Shown here: one piece after another, positions 1 through 11,079 of the stretch
Layout: the number at the start of each line of letters is the position of its first letter
Numbering within the stretch: position 1 is the stretch's first letter
Source: Symbiodinium natans
Taxonomy: Eukaryota > Sar > Dinophyceae > Suessiales > Symbiodiniaceae
Assembly (NCBI GenBank): GCA_905221605.1
Contig: CAJNDS010000336.1
Coordinates: 447,501 to 511,500, forward strand
DNA: 64,000 nucleotides
Reading direction: 5' to 3'
Made by a program: the position numbers and the translations under genes
The notes under the pieces: generated by a model
The model's database searches: none
Seen by the model: only the letters and a program-made list of their open reading frames with translations
Told to the model about the DNA's origin: nothing

Positions 1-12
1 AGGGGGTAGGAG

Positions 13-51
13 CCCTCAACCCTCAACCCTAAACCCTAAACCCTAAACCCA
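13..51 (-). repeat. Telomere-like array (CCCTAAA)
   Basis: Short array of CCCTAAA units preceded by CCCTCAA variants. It is the first of many interstitial arrays that bound short complex islands in the first 6.3 kb. Confidence 0.9.
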
Positions 52-53
52 GG

Positions 54-165
54 ACTTCATGTGCTTGCCGCGTCTCCCCCTCGAAGAGGTCTATGCGCTG
101 CCACTCCCGTGGCTCTGCCTGATCCGACTCTTCTTCGTTGGCCTGCTTCCCAGTTCTGCAGGCAC
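54..165 (-). other. Exon-like island between telomere arrays
   Basis: A complex, non-repetitive island bounded on both sides by CCCTAAA arrays. On the minus strand one frame stays open throughout and reads as an acidic, hydrophilic segment rich in E, D, Q and R (including EEESDQAEPREWQ). On that strand it is entered right after TTTAG. A 110-bp open frame is expected by chance in some frame, so coding status is inferred only from residue composition and from the same pattern recurring in neighbouring islands. Confidence 0.3.
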
Positions 166-188
166 CTAAACCCTAAACCCTAAACCCT
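164..188 (-). repeat. Telomere-like array (CCCTAAA)
   Basis: About three CCCTAAA units. It is followed by a short stretch with repeated GTGGTTCAAGG words (about 205-275), one of which forms a perfect 8-bp hairpin with its inverted copy CCTTGAAC. Confidence 0.85.
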
Positions 189-490
189 CTCTATCATTTC
201 CTTCGTGGTTCAAGGCCAATCCTTCGTGGTTCAAGGCAAAGTTTCTGGCGCCTTGAACCGTGGTTCAAGGTTAGCTTTTTTTCTTTGAACCGTGGGCAAG
301 GCAAGTCGTCGAGTGTTGTACAAGGGTGGGGGATTGTCCGAGTGTCCAAATCGCAGGTTTGAGGCTATGCAGTGAAGCGAAGACAGCAAGGGGTTAGGTC
401 TTGGTTGACGTTCGAGGCATGCCCGAAAAAGAAAACAGGCCCAAAAAAGTCCCGCAACAGATTGGCTCCTGCAGTCCTCTCAACCAAATG

Positions 491-719
491 CTAAGGCAGC
501 GCGCAAGAGATGTAGTGGCAAGAAAATGAGGCTAACACAACTAGGTATTTTTTGTGTGCGTTAATTGCAAGGCTTAGGCAGCGCGCAAGAGATGCAGTGG
601 CAAGAACAATTGAGGTTCACAAAATTAGGCGTGTGTTCTTTGGGTCCGTTCATTTCAAGGCTAAGGCAGCGCGCAAGAGATGCAATGGCAAGAAGATGAG
701 GTCAACACGATAAGTTCAT
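491..719 (+). repeat. Tandem repeat, three ~85-bp units
   Basis: Three head-to-tail units, each starting with AAGGCAGCGCGCAAGAGATG or a close variant (near 495, 576 and 664) and ending with AATT/TTCAAGGCT. They differ by small indels and substitutions. No coding frame is evident. The flanks (190-490 and 720-913) show nothing I recognise apart from the dispersed match listed at 820-872. Confidence 0.8.
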
Positions 720-819
720 TTCAAGCATAGGGCCTGAATTCTGAGAGCTGACTTAGACTTGAAGCAGGGTATGAGCTATGAGCACCTCGAGGCTGCAGGA
801 CTTCGTTGTATGGTTGGAG

Positions 820-872
820 CGATACTGTCTATTTTTCTCAATGTTATGGGATTCTCTGCGCGGGTGAGCCGT
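820..872 (+). repeat. Dispersed repeat fragment (inverted match at 6365-6420)
   Basis: About 45 bp reading ...TCTATTTTTCTC...ATGGGATTCTCTG match the reverse complement of 6370-6416 with a few mismatches. Both copies lie next to telomere-like arrays. The family is not identified. Confidence 0.5.
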
Positions 873-913
873 AAGTATAACTTTACTATAAAACTGCTCG
901 ATCCGGAGCTGCT

Positions 914-970
914 GAACCCTAAACCCTAAACCTTAAACCCTAAACCTAAACCTAAACCTAAACCCTAAAC
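914..970 (-). repeat. Telomere-like array (CCCTAAA, degenerate)
   Basis: CCCTAAA units with CCTTAAA and CCTAAA variants, followed by a short unique gap and then a TTTAGGG array in the opposite orientation at 1031-1074. Confidence 0.9.
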
Positions 971-1030
971 GATGAACCCTCGGAGCAGGGTCAGCTTTGA
1001 ACCCAAAATCGCCTCAATTGTCCCCTTAAG

Positions 1031-1074
1031 CGGGTTTAGGGTTTCGGGTTTAGGGTTTAAGGTTTAGGGTTTAC
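1031..1074 (+). repeat. Telomere-like array (TTTAGGG)
   Basis: Six TTTAGGG-type units including TTTCGGG and TTTAAGG variants. Orientation is reversed relative to the previous array. Confidence 0.85.
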
Positions 1075-1099
1075 GGCTTGTAGGGCTTCAGGACCCAAA

Positions 1100-1262
1100 G
1101 GGGCTCAGGGTTTTTAACACGCAGCCTGCACGCCTCGCCCACAAAGCTTAGCCTCATCTCCTGCACGGACCCGTCGCCGATCCACTCAATGGCAGCGACC
1201 GCCTCGAGAAGCAGCGACAGGGAGGGGAGGTGAGATACCGACGGCCCCCAATAAAACAAAAA
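1100..1262 (-). other. Exon-like island (minus strand)
   Basis: A complex island between telomere arrays. The minus strand has an open frame of about 60 codons. Its first half reads like a folded helix (LSLLLEAVAAIEWIGDGS, then QEMRLSFVGEAC). A GT donor-like site (CGT|GTTAAA) follows the Cys-Arg-Leu-Arg stretch, after which the frame runs into degenerate telomere sequence. No family recognised. This is probably one exon of a larger or decayed gene. Confidence 0.35.
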
Positions 1263-1392
1263 AGATTATGAAAATGAAGCCTTGAACGTCCATGCAACAC
1301 CATGCAACACATTATTAAGCTTGGCTTCGGGTTTTGGAGTTCAGGTTTGGGAGGGCGAGACTAAGTCTTCAGATTCCGCATTCAGCAAGAGG

Positions 1393-1491
1393 TTTTAGGG
1401 TTTAGGGTTTAGGGTTTAGGGTTTAGGGTTTAGGGTTTAGGGTTTAGGGTTTAGGGTTTAGGGTTTAGGGTTTAGGGTTTAGGGTTTAGGG
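1393..1491 (+). repeat. Perfect telomere-like array (TTTAGGG)n
   Basis: About fourteen uninterrupted TTTAGGG units, one of the longest perfect arrays in the window. Confidence 0.97.
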
Positions 1492-1608
1492 CTTTTTGTT
1501 TGGGGTTCAAGCAGGTCAGCGAAGCACCCAAGCAATCCTAAAAAACCTAAACTCCCAAACCAGAAACCGTGAGACTCCTGAGCCGTAACCTTCGTGCCAA
1601 GCCGCGCC

Positions 1609-1665
1609 CCAGGCGGTGAAGGACGTGTCGGAGCCGCTGGGCAAGGCGTTCCCTGCCATGTCAGG
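1609..1665 (+). other. Short exon-like island
   Basis: A CCCCAG|G acceptor-like site leads into an open segment (AVKDVSEPLGKAFPAMS). It is followed at once by degenerate TTTAGGG sequence. Coding status is inferred from codon composition only. Confidence 0.25.
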
Positions 1666-1685
1666 GTTTTGGGGTCTTTGGGGGT

Positions 1686-2045
1686 TTCGGGGTTTAGGGT
1701 TTAGGGTTTCGGGTTCAGGGTAGCCTAAACCCTAAATCCCTAAAACCCCAAACCCCAAACCCCAAAAAACCCCAAACCCCAAATCCCCAACCTTAAACCC
1801 CAAATCACAAACAAACCCTGAACCCTCTAACTTTTTCGGAACAACCTCAACCCTACACCCCCAAACTGTGAACCCTCAACCCCAAGACTTCAAAGTCCTA
1901 AACACAAGCAGAGTCCGAAACCCCAACACTTCTTGAACCCCAAACCCGAAACAGAATCGCGAACCCTGAACCCTAAGCCCTAAGCCATAATCTCTGAATC
2001 CTAAACCCTCAACCCTGAACCCTAAGCCCTAAACCCTAAACCCAA
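1686..2045. repeat. Degenerate telomere-like block with orientation switch
   Basis: TTTAGGG-type units up to about 1722 switch abruptly to CCCTAAA/CCCCAAA-type units that continue, increasingly degenerate, to 2045. The arrangement is head-to-head. From 2046 to 2413 only GC-rich sequence with scattered GGGTTTAGGG words is seen. Confidence 0.85.
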
Positions 2046-2413
2046 AAAAACAGAAAACGAGCACGAAGCGCCTGGCACGCAGCGGCGGCCAAAAAGCCGA
2101 CGGGCCTTTGCTGCTTTGAAGCCTTATTAAGGTGCTTAGGGGTGTTTTTTTGGGCTTAAGGGTGAAGAGTGTTGAGGGATGTTTTTAAGGGGTTTAGGGT
2201 TGCGAAGCGTGTAGGGTGGTTAGGAGTTCTTAGGGGGGGCGGGGGGGGCTAGGAGCGTTTAGGGTGTTTCGGGTTTCATCATATCTCATTTGATCCCCCT
2301 CAAACCTTTAAACCCTCTCCGGGATGCTCATGGAAGAGATTGGGGGCTGAATCTCAGCTAGGGGCCCTTCGAGTTTTTAAAGTCGGAACCCTCAAAACCT
2401 GACTGACTGACTT

Positions 2414-3452
<1,039 letters not shown>

Positions 3453-3454
3453 CT

Positions 3455-3590
3455 GAGTGAGCCCGAGGCCGTCGAGCAGGGCGAACGCACCGAAGCCGGC
3501 GGGCGAGGGAGCTCCACGGAGCTCTCCGTCCCGTTAGGCAGCTACGGGCTGCCGGGGGTCGCTGGCGAGAAACCCGTCAGGTCGCCCTAG
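3455..3590 (+). other. Exon-like island (plus strand)
   Basis: Open frame of about 44 codons directly after a CCCTAAA array, ending in TAG at 3588-3590. It is rich in E, G, S and P (opens LSEPEAVEQGERTEAGGRG). No family recognised. It contains a local inverted repeat, GGAGCTC / GAGCTC. Chance openness cannot be excluded. Confidence 0.3.
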
Positions 3591-4082
3591 AATAAGATAC
3601 CCCAAACTTTCGGGTAAGCGTAGCATCCTCTTTTTGGGAGGTCTTCCTGGGCCTGGGCCCCTCCCGAAAAAGCCCCGCCTCCGGCCGCGGTCGTTTTCCT
3701 TTTTTGGGCGCTTGCCTCCTGCTTGGGAGACTCGTGCCTGGGAGGCCGTGCCTGGCAGGCGGCCCCTGCCTGGGGGTTGCTTGCATGGTAGAAGGCATCA
3801 CATCGCCTCCCAGTAAGGGCGAAAGCGGCAGCAAGCAAGTTTTCCAGATCCCCAACCAAGATGCTTCAAAAGAACCCTACAACCGTAGAGTTTAAGGCGA
3901 GGGTGGAGCGCCAGCGGGGGTGGGCTTATGCAGGTCGGGGCGCGCGCCTGGGTGCTTTCACCCTAGACACGAAACCCTAAACCCTCCAACCGGCTGCCGG
4001 ATTGCGGGCGTCCTGTCCGGCGAGGTCTGCGACTCGCTGCTGAGGAGCGCAGAAGTGCCGGAACTGAGGCCTGAAGGGCTTA
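3591..4082. other. Unrecognised GC-rich stretch with an exon-like island
   Basis: Both strands are open for 60-92 codons at 3577-3895, but the products are low-information, Pro/Arg/Gly-rich, and match nothing I recognise. At about 3985-4080 a second open segment on the plus strand reads CRIAGVLSGEVCDSLLRSAE, between CCCTAAA on the left and TTTAGGG on the right. Confidence 0.3.
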
Positions 4083-4180
4083 GGGGTTAAGGTTTTAGGG
4101 TTTAGGGTTTGGGTTTAGGGTTTAGGCTTTGGGGTTTAATTTTGGGGTTTAGGGTCTATATAGGGTTTCGGGTTTAGGGT
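4083..4180 (+). repeat. Telomere-like array (TTTAGGG, degenerate)
   Basis: TTTAGGG with TTTGGGG and TTTAGGC variants. The 4181-4797 stretch that follows holds scattered telomere-like words and no convincing gene. Confidence 0.8.
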
Positions 4181-4797
4181 GTGTCAGCGCGCGCATGCGC
4201 GCACGCCACGGGGAGAGTGCCTTTTCTTTAGATTTGAGGGCGCGCTCCCCATCGCACGCTCGCAAAGCTTAGTAGCCCCCACCCCCCACCCGAACTATTT
4301 TCTTGTAGGTTTCGGGGTTCTACACCCCCAAACCCTGGGTTTTTGTTGGGAGGCAGTGGAGGGCAGAAGGCCTCGGCCCCTGCTTGAGTAAGCAAAGCTA
4401 GATGCCTTCAAAGGCACCCCCAATATTAGCCCCTCAAGGTACCCTGTAAGGACCCCTGATCCCTAGACCCTAGACCCTGAACCTGCCTTGCCTGAATAAC
4501 TTTGGGCCTACCTTCAGGTCTCACTGAGACCCTTCGAAAGGGATATAATAGGGTTTAAGGTTAGGGTCGGGTTGAGGGTTTAGGGAAAGCTGCCCAAAGC
4601 CCCCTCTTCGCCTCCCGCTCTCTGCCGCTCAGCCAGGCGTGCCTCCTTTGTCTGGGTGCTTGCTTCCCTAAACCCTAAACCCCAAACCCCAAACCCGTAA
4701 CCTGAGCCACTTGGGATCTTTCAGGGGGGGCATTTCGGGGTCGGACTGGTTAAAGCCTGGATCTCTGTGAGGTGTGGGGTATTTGGTGGTTTCGAAC

Positions 4798-4870
4798 ATA
4801 GGGGTACCCCTTTTAGGGTCCCTTTAAGGGGATTCAATTCTATGTAGGGGTATAAAAGGGGTACCCCTAT
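4798..4870. repeat. Perfect 18-bp inverted repeat
   Basis: Arms 4798-4815 and 4853-4870 are exact reverse complements (ATAGGGGTACCCCTTTTA and its complement). They are separated by 37 nt, and each contains the palindrome GGGGTACCCC. It could be a small foldback/MITE-like element or a structured RNA. Confidence 0.85.
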
Positions 4871-5149
4871 TTTGGCAAATACCCATTTTCCGTCGGGTTC
4901 GAGACGAACGAGAAGAAGAAACATCTGCTCGCAGAAAGCGCGATCCCTATGGCATCTGACGCTCAGAGCTCAGGATGTATTAGGTTTCGCGGCTGGCCCA
5001 GGACAAAGAAAGACCTCGATTTTCTTCATGTGTTACTCCATGTCCTACATCTTCATAAGGAAAATAGGGTTGAGTGCTCCGAGTTCCCTCTCAGGGCTTA
5101 GGGTTGAAGTCCCTGAACCCCCCAAGCCCAACAACCCTAAGCCTGATGG

Positions 5150-5280
5150 GCTCAACCCGAGAGGTGTCGGGGTGCAAGGCCAGGCTGTGCCGGCGAAGCT
5201 GCCAAAGCTCGGATCTGCTGCTGGTAGAAGGCGATGACTTCCGCAGCCTCCGAGAACAAACAAGCGCGGCGGAGCACAAC
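5150..5280 (-). other. Exon-like island (minus strand)
   Basis: An open minus-strand frame includes a helix-like segment SEAAEVIAFYQQQIRALAAS. Overlapping frames on both strands are also open, so the choice rests on residue composition. It is flanked by degenerate telomere words. Confidence 0.3.
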
Positions 5281-5396
5281 GCCTCGAATGACGCCCAAAA
5301 AAAACCCAAATCCAGAATCCAAAACACCACGCCAGACTTCCCTCTGGGCCGTCCCGCTTCGAGGGGTCCGCACCAGGAGCCCCCGCAGCTTTGCGG

Positions 5397-5462
5397 TTGA
5401 GGGTTGAGGGTTTAGGGTTTAGGGTTTTGGGTTTATAGGGTTTAGGGTTTAGGGTTTAGGGT
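5397..5462 (+). repeat. Telomere-like array (TTTAGGG)
   Basis: Starts with GGTTGAGGG variants and passes into TTTAGGG units. Confidence 0.9.
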
Positions 5463-5588
5463 CATGGCAGACCCCAGGTTTCGAGTCGGGCCAGCGTCCA
5501 AGGGGGGCCTCCAGAGAGGTCTGGTAAAGTTCTGGGTCCAGAATCTAAAACGGCCGGGAGTTTAGGTTCCAGGGTTTCGGGTTTAGGC

Positions 5589-5697
5589 TTGGGATGTTAC
5601 CGCTTATACTAACAGTCCATACTAGGGATTATAGTACCCCCTACTACAACCCCTGTTAAGGACTGTTAGTAATTAGTAGAAGGGGGGTACATCCCAA
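5589..5697. repeat. MITE-like element with nested inverted repeats
   Basis: Outer arms TTGGGATGT (from 5589) and ACATCCCAA (to about 5698) enclose a second perfect inverted repeat, ACTAACAGTCC (5608-5618) / GGACTGTTAGT (5660-5670). A third pair, GTACCCCCTACTA (from 5634) / TAGTAGAAGGGGGGTAC (to 5690), interleaves with the second. It sits between telomere-like arrays. A miniature inverted-repeat transposable element or a pseudoknot-forming element are the two readings. Confidence 0.6.
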
Positions 5698-5699
5698 CC

Positions 5700-5760
5700 C
5701 GAAACCCTAAACCCTAAACCCTAAACACCCTAAACCCTAAACCCTAAACCCTAAACAGGT
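5700..5760 (-). repeat. Telomere-like array (CCCTAAA)
   Basis: About eight CCCTAAA units with one ACACCCTAAA interruption, immediately after the inverted-repeat element. Confidence 0.92.
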
Positions 5761-5764
5761 TTAG

Positions 5765-5880
5765 GCCTTCTCCGCACAGCTTCCGGGCGAACGCGCCCAG
5801 CGCGGGAAGCCCGGCTTCACGACGGCGTGGTGTCCTGCAGAAGGCTTCGGAGCCTTGGCGACTCCCCAGGTGCCGTAGTT
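5765..5880 (-). other. Exon-like island (minus strand)
   Basis: One minus-strand frame is open across the whole island (reads YGTWGVAKAPKPSAGHHAVV onward, basic and Pro-rich). It is bounded by CCCTAAA on the left and TTTAGGG on the right. Confidence 0.3.
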
Positions 5881-5889
5881 TAGGGCTTA

Positions 5890-6054
5890 GGGGCTTAGGA
5901 TGGGTTAGGGGTTTGGGGTTTGGGGTTTGGGGTTTGAGGTTTAGGGTTTAGGGTTTAGGGTTTAGGGTTTAGGGTTTAGGGTTTAGGGTTTAGGGTTTAG
6001 GGTTTAGGGTTTAGGGTTCAGGATTCAGGGTTTAGGGTTTAGGGTTTAGGACTC
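5890..6054 (+). repeat. Telomere-like array (TTTAGGG)
   Basis: TTTGGGG variants lead into about thirteen perfect TTTAGGG units, ending in variants with CAGG. Confidence 0.95.
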
Positions 6055-6055
6055 A

Positions 6056-6138
6056 GGGCTGCATCCTCCCAGCTCCCCATCCAAAGTCTCGATGTCACGC
6101 TCGAAGAGGCCGAAGAGCCGTCCCACCTGATCGATGGT
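6056..6138 (-). other. Exon-like island (minus strand)
   Basis: The minus-strand open frame reads IDQVGRLFGLFERDIETLDG and continues a little further, a convincing amphipathic helix pattern. It is flanked on both sides by TTTAGGG arrays. Probably an exon or exon relic; family not recognised. Confidence 0.4.
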
Positions 6139-6145
6139 TTTTTGG

Positions 6146-6318
6146 GGTTTAGGATTTAGGGTTTAGGGGTTTAGGGTTTAGGGTTTAGGGTTTAGGGTTT
6201 AGGGTTTAGGGTTTAGGGTTTAGGGTTTAGGGTTTAGGGTTTAGGGTTTAGGGTTTAGGGTTTAGCCAGGAGAACAGGGCGTAGGGTGTAGGGTTTAGGT
6301 TGTAGGGTTTAGGGTTCA
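6146..6318 (+). repeat. Telomere-like array (TTTAGGG)
   Basis: About fifteen perfect units at 6160-6265 plus degenerate units up to 6318. The retroelement that follows begins about 200 bp downstream. Confidence 0.95.
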
Positions 6319-6364
6319 GCAGCCATGTACTAGCTTTCACTAGTCGAGCCTTTTCATCTTGTGA

Positions 6365-6420
6365 TGGAGAAGTACCCACCCATTCAGAGAATCCCATATC
6401 ATTAAGAAAATAGACAAGTC
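6365..6420 (-). repeat. Dispersed repeat fragment (partner of 820-872)
   Basis: The reverse complement matches 826-870 with few mismatches. It lies in the short gap between the telomere array and the retroelement. Confidence 0.5.
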
Positions 6421-6524
6421 TCATTTTCAGCTGCATCGTAAACCCTCAGCCATGAAACTCTTTCGGCTTTCGGACCGAGACTAGCAAGGCAGGCCCCCAG
6501 CCCTCACACTCGCGCCACGACGGG

Positions 6525-7480
6525 ATGGGGGAAAGATCGCGTTCACCAGCACATGCACTACAAGCACAAACTCAGAAGCATGAACCTGAGGAGGACGAAG
6601 CCACTCTAGCAGCGAGAACAACAATAGCACTCACGAAGGAAGAATATGACACGCTGAAGGCCACAGTTTCGAAGCAGGATGCCAGGTTGAACACTGTCGA
6701 GTGGAAATCCGCGAAAACAGCCTCACTTCTGCTCAGAGACCAAGAACTAGAGGCTTCCAAACAGCTGCTTCTCATGGGATGGCCGACCGGCATGAGCGAA
6801 CAAGACCGTGACAGAGAAATCCGTAGCATGGCACAGTACTATGGGGTAGTGGACAACTTGCAGGGCACCACCACGCCGAAGAACAAGCAAGCACTTGGAC
6901 ACCTCACCATTGTGCACATGTGGGACAAAGACGCGCGCAACACCTTCCTGCACCACGTCAAGAACGACCCGCATAAGCTCAAGGGCAGCACCATCGTAGG
7001 AAGACCGCAGATACCCCGCTACCGCCGTGAACAAGATGCTCCCATGAAGTGCGCTATGAAGGCAATGGCGACCATCTATGGCGGCAACCCCAAATTTCGA
7101 CCAACATGGGAACTGCAGGCCCTATGGCATGAAACCGAATGGGTACTAGCAGTTGCTACGGACGCAAACGACGCAACCAAAGTGACCATCTTCGTCCCCG
7201 ATGACAAGAAAGAGGAGTTTGAGACTCAGTTTGCGGAGGATTGGCCGACATGGCAAATCGGGGCAACCAGACGGAAGGCAATCCGCAAAAATACCTTCGC
7301 ATCAACATTGCCGCCTTCACCGAGGACAACTTGCAGGAACTGAACGAACGCTACGCAACTATGAGCACGCGCTCCCGCAACTCCAAAGCCTCGGACGACG
7401 TAGACATGGCGACTGCTGAAGAGGAGTTCGGTTCCCGCACCCCGCCAAAGGCAGGGGAAGGCACTCGTCTTGACGTGTAC
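6525..7480 (+). pseudogene. LINE ORF1-like protein, frameshifted
   Basis: ATG at 6525 opens 272 codons (to 7343). The reading then appears to continue in another frame from about 7241 (Q-K-Y-L-R-I-N-I-A-A-F onward). The first ~110 residues are charged, with Glu-rich and coiled-coil-like character (EEDEATLAAR, LTKEEYDTLKATVSKQDARL). The remainder is a mixed basic domain. By position and character it would be the RNA-binding ORF1 product of the element. No CCHC zinc knuckle was seen. The ORF1 label is inference from position. Confidence 0.5.
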
Positions 7481-8004
7481 GTGCCGCTATGTACTTTGCG
7501 CAGCACAACCGCAGACCGTAATAAACATTCACCTCGCGCACAATCTTCACGTACGACCACTTCTTGCACGACCATTACTTACTCACACCTGCCAATGCGC
7601 CGCCCAGCAGGCAAGCCGGGCACACCGCGGAGCAAATCTTTAAAGAAGAAGCGTTTCACGGCCACTTTTGACGACCTTGTTGTATGCACTAATCACACAA
7701 ATTCGATGCTTCAGCGGCTACAGAGACACACTCGGTCAGCAAAAAAGAGAGGTAGGGCGTCTACACTTGCAACCACACAGAGAAAAGCAAGCTTGGCCAC
7801 CAAGCGGTCGCAACACCGCCGGTGGTATAGATGGTGTAAATCAAATGTTGGCTACTTTGAAGAAGGCCTAGACAGGCGCCCTCACCTGCTCGAAAGCAAC
7901 GCCTCTCGAAAGACACCCGGAACGCGGGTTCATTTGCTTACGAAGACCATACTGAGAACAGAAAGCGTTCACCTCATTTATCCAAGCTTTTTCATGGTAC
8001 TTCA

Positions 8005-8990
8005 CTTAACATTGCTACCCTCAACGCCTGTTCCCTTTTGAAACCTTCAATGCATCATCAGATTGTCCAGTACATGAAGTCCAAGTGCATTGACGTCCTT
8101 TGTTTACAAGAAACCAAAGCCAAGCGTACTTCATACTACATGATTGATTCGTTTACCTTCTACACATTCAGTAATGCGAGCCCCGACAAGCAGGAGCACT
8201 ATGGCACAGGTTTTGCTCTGTCGCCTGCGGCAAAACGAGCGCTCTTACGTACACTCCCTAGCAGTAGTAAGGCGGCGGGAATTAGTCTACATACGGGAGC
8301 TGGAGAATTTTCCGTCATCACAGGACATGCGCCACATAACCAGCACACCGAAGAAACCAAGCAGGCTTTTTACGACGAACACAACCAGCTCATAGAGAAG
8401 GTGGAAAACCGACGCCCTTACCTCATTATGGGAGACTTCAATGCACGCATCCATGGTAGAATGCACGATGAGGATCTTGTCTTGGGGCCCCATTTGTATG
8501 GGAAAGGTGTTGGTTCGGTGGGAGGCGAACCGGATAACAGGAGCTTTCTCATCAATTGCTGCGTCCAAACCAGCTCTTGGTTTCCAACACGTGGTCCAAG
8601 CACAAGTCCGCCAAGCAGGTCACGTATAGGGAAGTAGGAACCACTACCCTACCACATGCCTCCGCGTCTTGGGACCCCAACTTGTTGGCCCAACTTGATC
8701 TGTGTTTAGCCCCCCGGAGATGGAGAAATCTTGTGAGGGACGTATTTTCCGATCCTCGGGCGCATGTAGACAGTGATCATTTCCCATTGCTTGCAAAGGT
8801 GAGACTCAAACTGGGGGCTAGGCGCCAACAGGCGCCGCGCCCTCGCTGGGATTTTCATAGCGCCTCGCCCAGGAGCATCCGCGAGATGAACGAAGCCCTG
8901 GAAGCCCGATTGAGCAACGTAGAAGGTCATGAGGACGCGTCCAAAAAATGGGACTCTCCGGGAAGTGTTTGTTCAGGCCATGGACGAACA
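8005..8990 (+). pseudogene. LINE AP-endonuclease domain, frameshifted
   Basis: Key motifs of the exonuclease-endonuclease-phosphatase fold appear in order. There is an N-containing start motif (LNIATLNACSL, about 8005-8040), then the catalytic Glu in LCLQETK (about 8098-8118), then GDFNAR (about 8431-8448). After a frame change, SDH appears in VDSDHFP (about 8770-8790). The first part is frame 1 (open to 8637) and the end is frame 3 (8556-8999). In LINEs this enzyme nicks the target for target-primed reverse transcription. Confidence 0.8.
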
Positions 8991-8999
8991 CATACCTAA

Positions 9000-11000
9000 A
9001 TACCAGTTTACACCTAGGAAACCCTGGACTAGCCAGAGCACCTTGGATCTGATTACACGTAGAGGTGTCCTGCGCAACCTAGGCGACCTCCAGCAGGTGG
9101 CCGAGTACAACAAAGAAATTAAGTGTTCTGCAAATCGGGATAAGAAAAACTGGCTCGAAGAGCAACTACAATCAAATTCGTGGGAGCCTATCAAGCAGCT
9201 CACGAAATCGTTCCCTACAAAGATGGTTCGACTTGAGCCTTCACCAAGTTTAGGGATTTCAGCAACAGCCACAAATGCAGATATCTATGCCGCGCATCTA
9301 GAGCAGGTGCAGTGGGCTCCTGCAACGTCAAGTGGGGTTGAAGACCTCTGCACGGATCTCTTGCCACACGCAGCCCCGGACATTGAAGAGGGCCCTGTGA
9401 CCATGGCCGAACTCATTCAGGCAATTAAGCATCTCAAATCCGGCAAGAGTGCGGGCCAAGATAATATTCCTAATGAGTTTTGGAAGAACCTTTCCGGCAA
9501 AGGCTCAGAGGCTCTTTTGGACTTGTTTCAAGACTGTTGGAGTCACGGCAAGAGTCCATCGTCTTGGAAGCAGTCCCAGGTTATAGGCATATTCAAGAAA
9601 GGTTGCGAGAGCAACCCGTCTAATTTTAGGCCGATTTCTTTGTTGCAGACTTGCTACAAATTGTACGCCAGGGTGCTGCGAGGTTGTATGCAGGTCTGGA
9701 CCCTGTGCTCCGTGACAATCAGTTCGGTTTTAGGCAAGGTAGGAGTACGAGCGACGCTATTTTTCTTGTACGACGCCTGCAAGACCTTGTTGATGCAAAG
9801 CGCAATCAAGTTCTGCACTTGTTGTTTCTGGACTGGAGTAAGGCCTTTGATACGATCAAACCAGCTGCATTACACCTGGCACTGCGTCGGTTGAAGGTGC
9901 CACCAACCATGTGCAAAGCAATCCTGGACCTTACGGCGACTCCGGTCTTTCGTGTTGTTGTGGATGGTGAGGTTTCCGGGCTTAAACTCAGTCCAGTGGA
10001 ATACGACAAGGATGTACTCTTTCACCTTTGCTGTTTATCGCTATGCAGACGGTTATGTTTCATGACATTCAAAGGACCTTCCTTGCACGGCACCCGCTCG
10101 CTGTTACCCCTACGGTCTCCATGCTTGATATTGAGTTTGCTGATGATACTGTCTTGATATCTAGGAATTGTGAGCATTTGCAAACTTTACTGCAGATTGT
10201 GCAAACGGAAGCTGCGAAATACAACTTGCGTCTCAATCATGGCAAATGCAAGCTTGTGTCCTACAACAGTCAGGTGGAGATCAACTTTACGGATGGCAGT
10301 AAAGTCCCTAAGGCCACCTCCGTGGTTTACTTGGGTGCTGTCATTGACTCGCAAGGTAGGCCGGGGAACGAAATCTCTAAACGAATTGGGGAATGCAGGC
10401 AGGTCTTCAAGAAGCTTATGCGGGTTTGAAAAACACACAGGCATTTCGCGCGAGAGAAAAATTCGCATATACTATGCTTGTGTCGTTACCATGTGGCTCA
10501 CTGATAAGCATAACAAGATGTTGGACGCTTTTCATATAAAATGTCTACGTTCAATTGCAGGCATTCCCACCACTTGGGGTGCTATGGTCATCGGATGTGA
10601 AAGAATCCCCAACGAACAAGTTCGTAGTCAAATGGGAGTGCTATATCTTTCGGACGAGGTCAGATTACAGCAGTTGTCTTTGCCAGGTCACGTTTTGAGA
10701 AGACCTTTGACCCATCCAGCCAGGGTTCTCTCTTTCGATCGTTTTCTTCAGCCACAAGCATTAGGAGGCCCGTATAGAGCTGGTGCAAGAAGACATAAAT
10801 GGAACGCCAAAATCTTGGAGTTAGCTATGACCATTACTCACGACCATTACTTCGGGGCGAGAGCAGGTGTGGGGGAACGCGATATCAAATCTAAGCTGTT
10901 AGAGGTGCCGCAAAACAGACAGACTTGGTCTTCGGTTCTTCAGCGTGTCCGTAGTTCTTGGAGTCGCCCACGGGATGCCGACGGTGCCCCACGGCAGTGA
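9000..11000 (+). pseudogene. LINE reverse transcriptase and C-terminal region, frameshifted
   Basis: RT fingers motifs in frame 1 (LKSGKSAGQDNIPNEFWKNL, then FRPISLLQTCYKLYARVL near 9630-9685) pass into frame 3 (QFGFRQGRSTSDAI, LDWSKAFDTI with the first catalytic Asp near 9830). They then pass into frame 2 (GIRQGCTLSPLLF from 9998, and the catalytic FADD near 10136-10147). The C-terminal part from about 10430 returns to frame 3 with a LINE-typical segment (YYACVV, then LDAFHIKCLRSIAGI). All RT catalytic Asp residues are recognisable, but three or more frame changes separate them, so this is a dead copy. Confidence 0.85.
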
Positions 11001-11079
11001 AAAAATGAAACTCTATACACCTAAACCCTAGGCCCTGAACACTAAACCGTGTGCCCTGCACCCTCAACCCAGGGGGGAG

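Larger units (their letters stand above)
6525..11000 (+). mobile_element. Non-LTR (LINE-type) retrotransposon, frameshifted copy
   Basis: An approximately 4.5-kb element with the order of a LINE: an ORF1-like region, an apurinic (AP) endonuclease domain, then a reverse transcriptase with a C-terminal extension. The coding capacity is spread over all three plus frames with at least five frame changes, so this copy is inactive as read from DNA. It ends at a TGA near 11000 followed by GAAAAAATGAAACTC and then degenerate CCCTAAA sequence. The 5' side is preceded by a TTTAGGG array ending at 6318. Element boundaries and any target duplication could not be fixed by eye. No LTRs are present. Confidence 0.85.
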
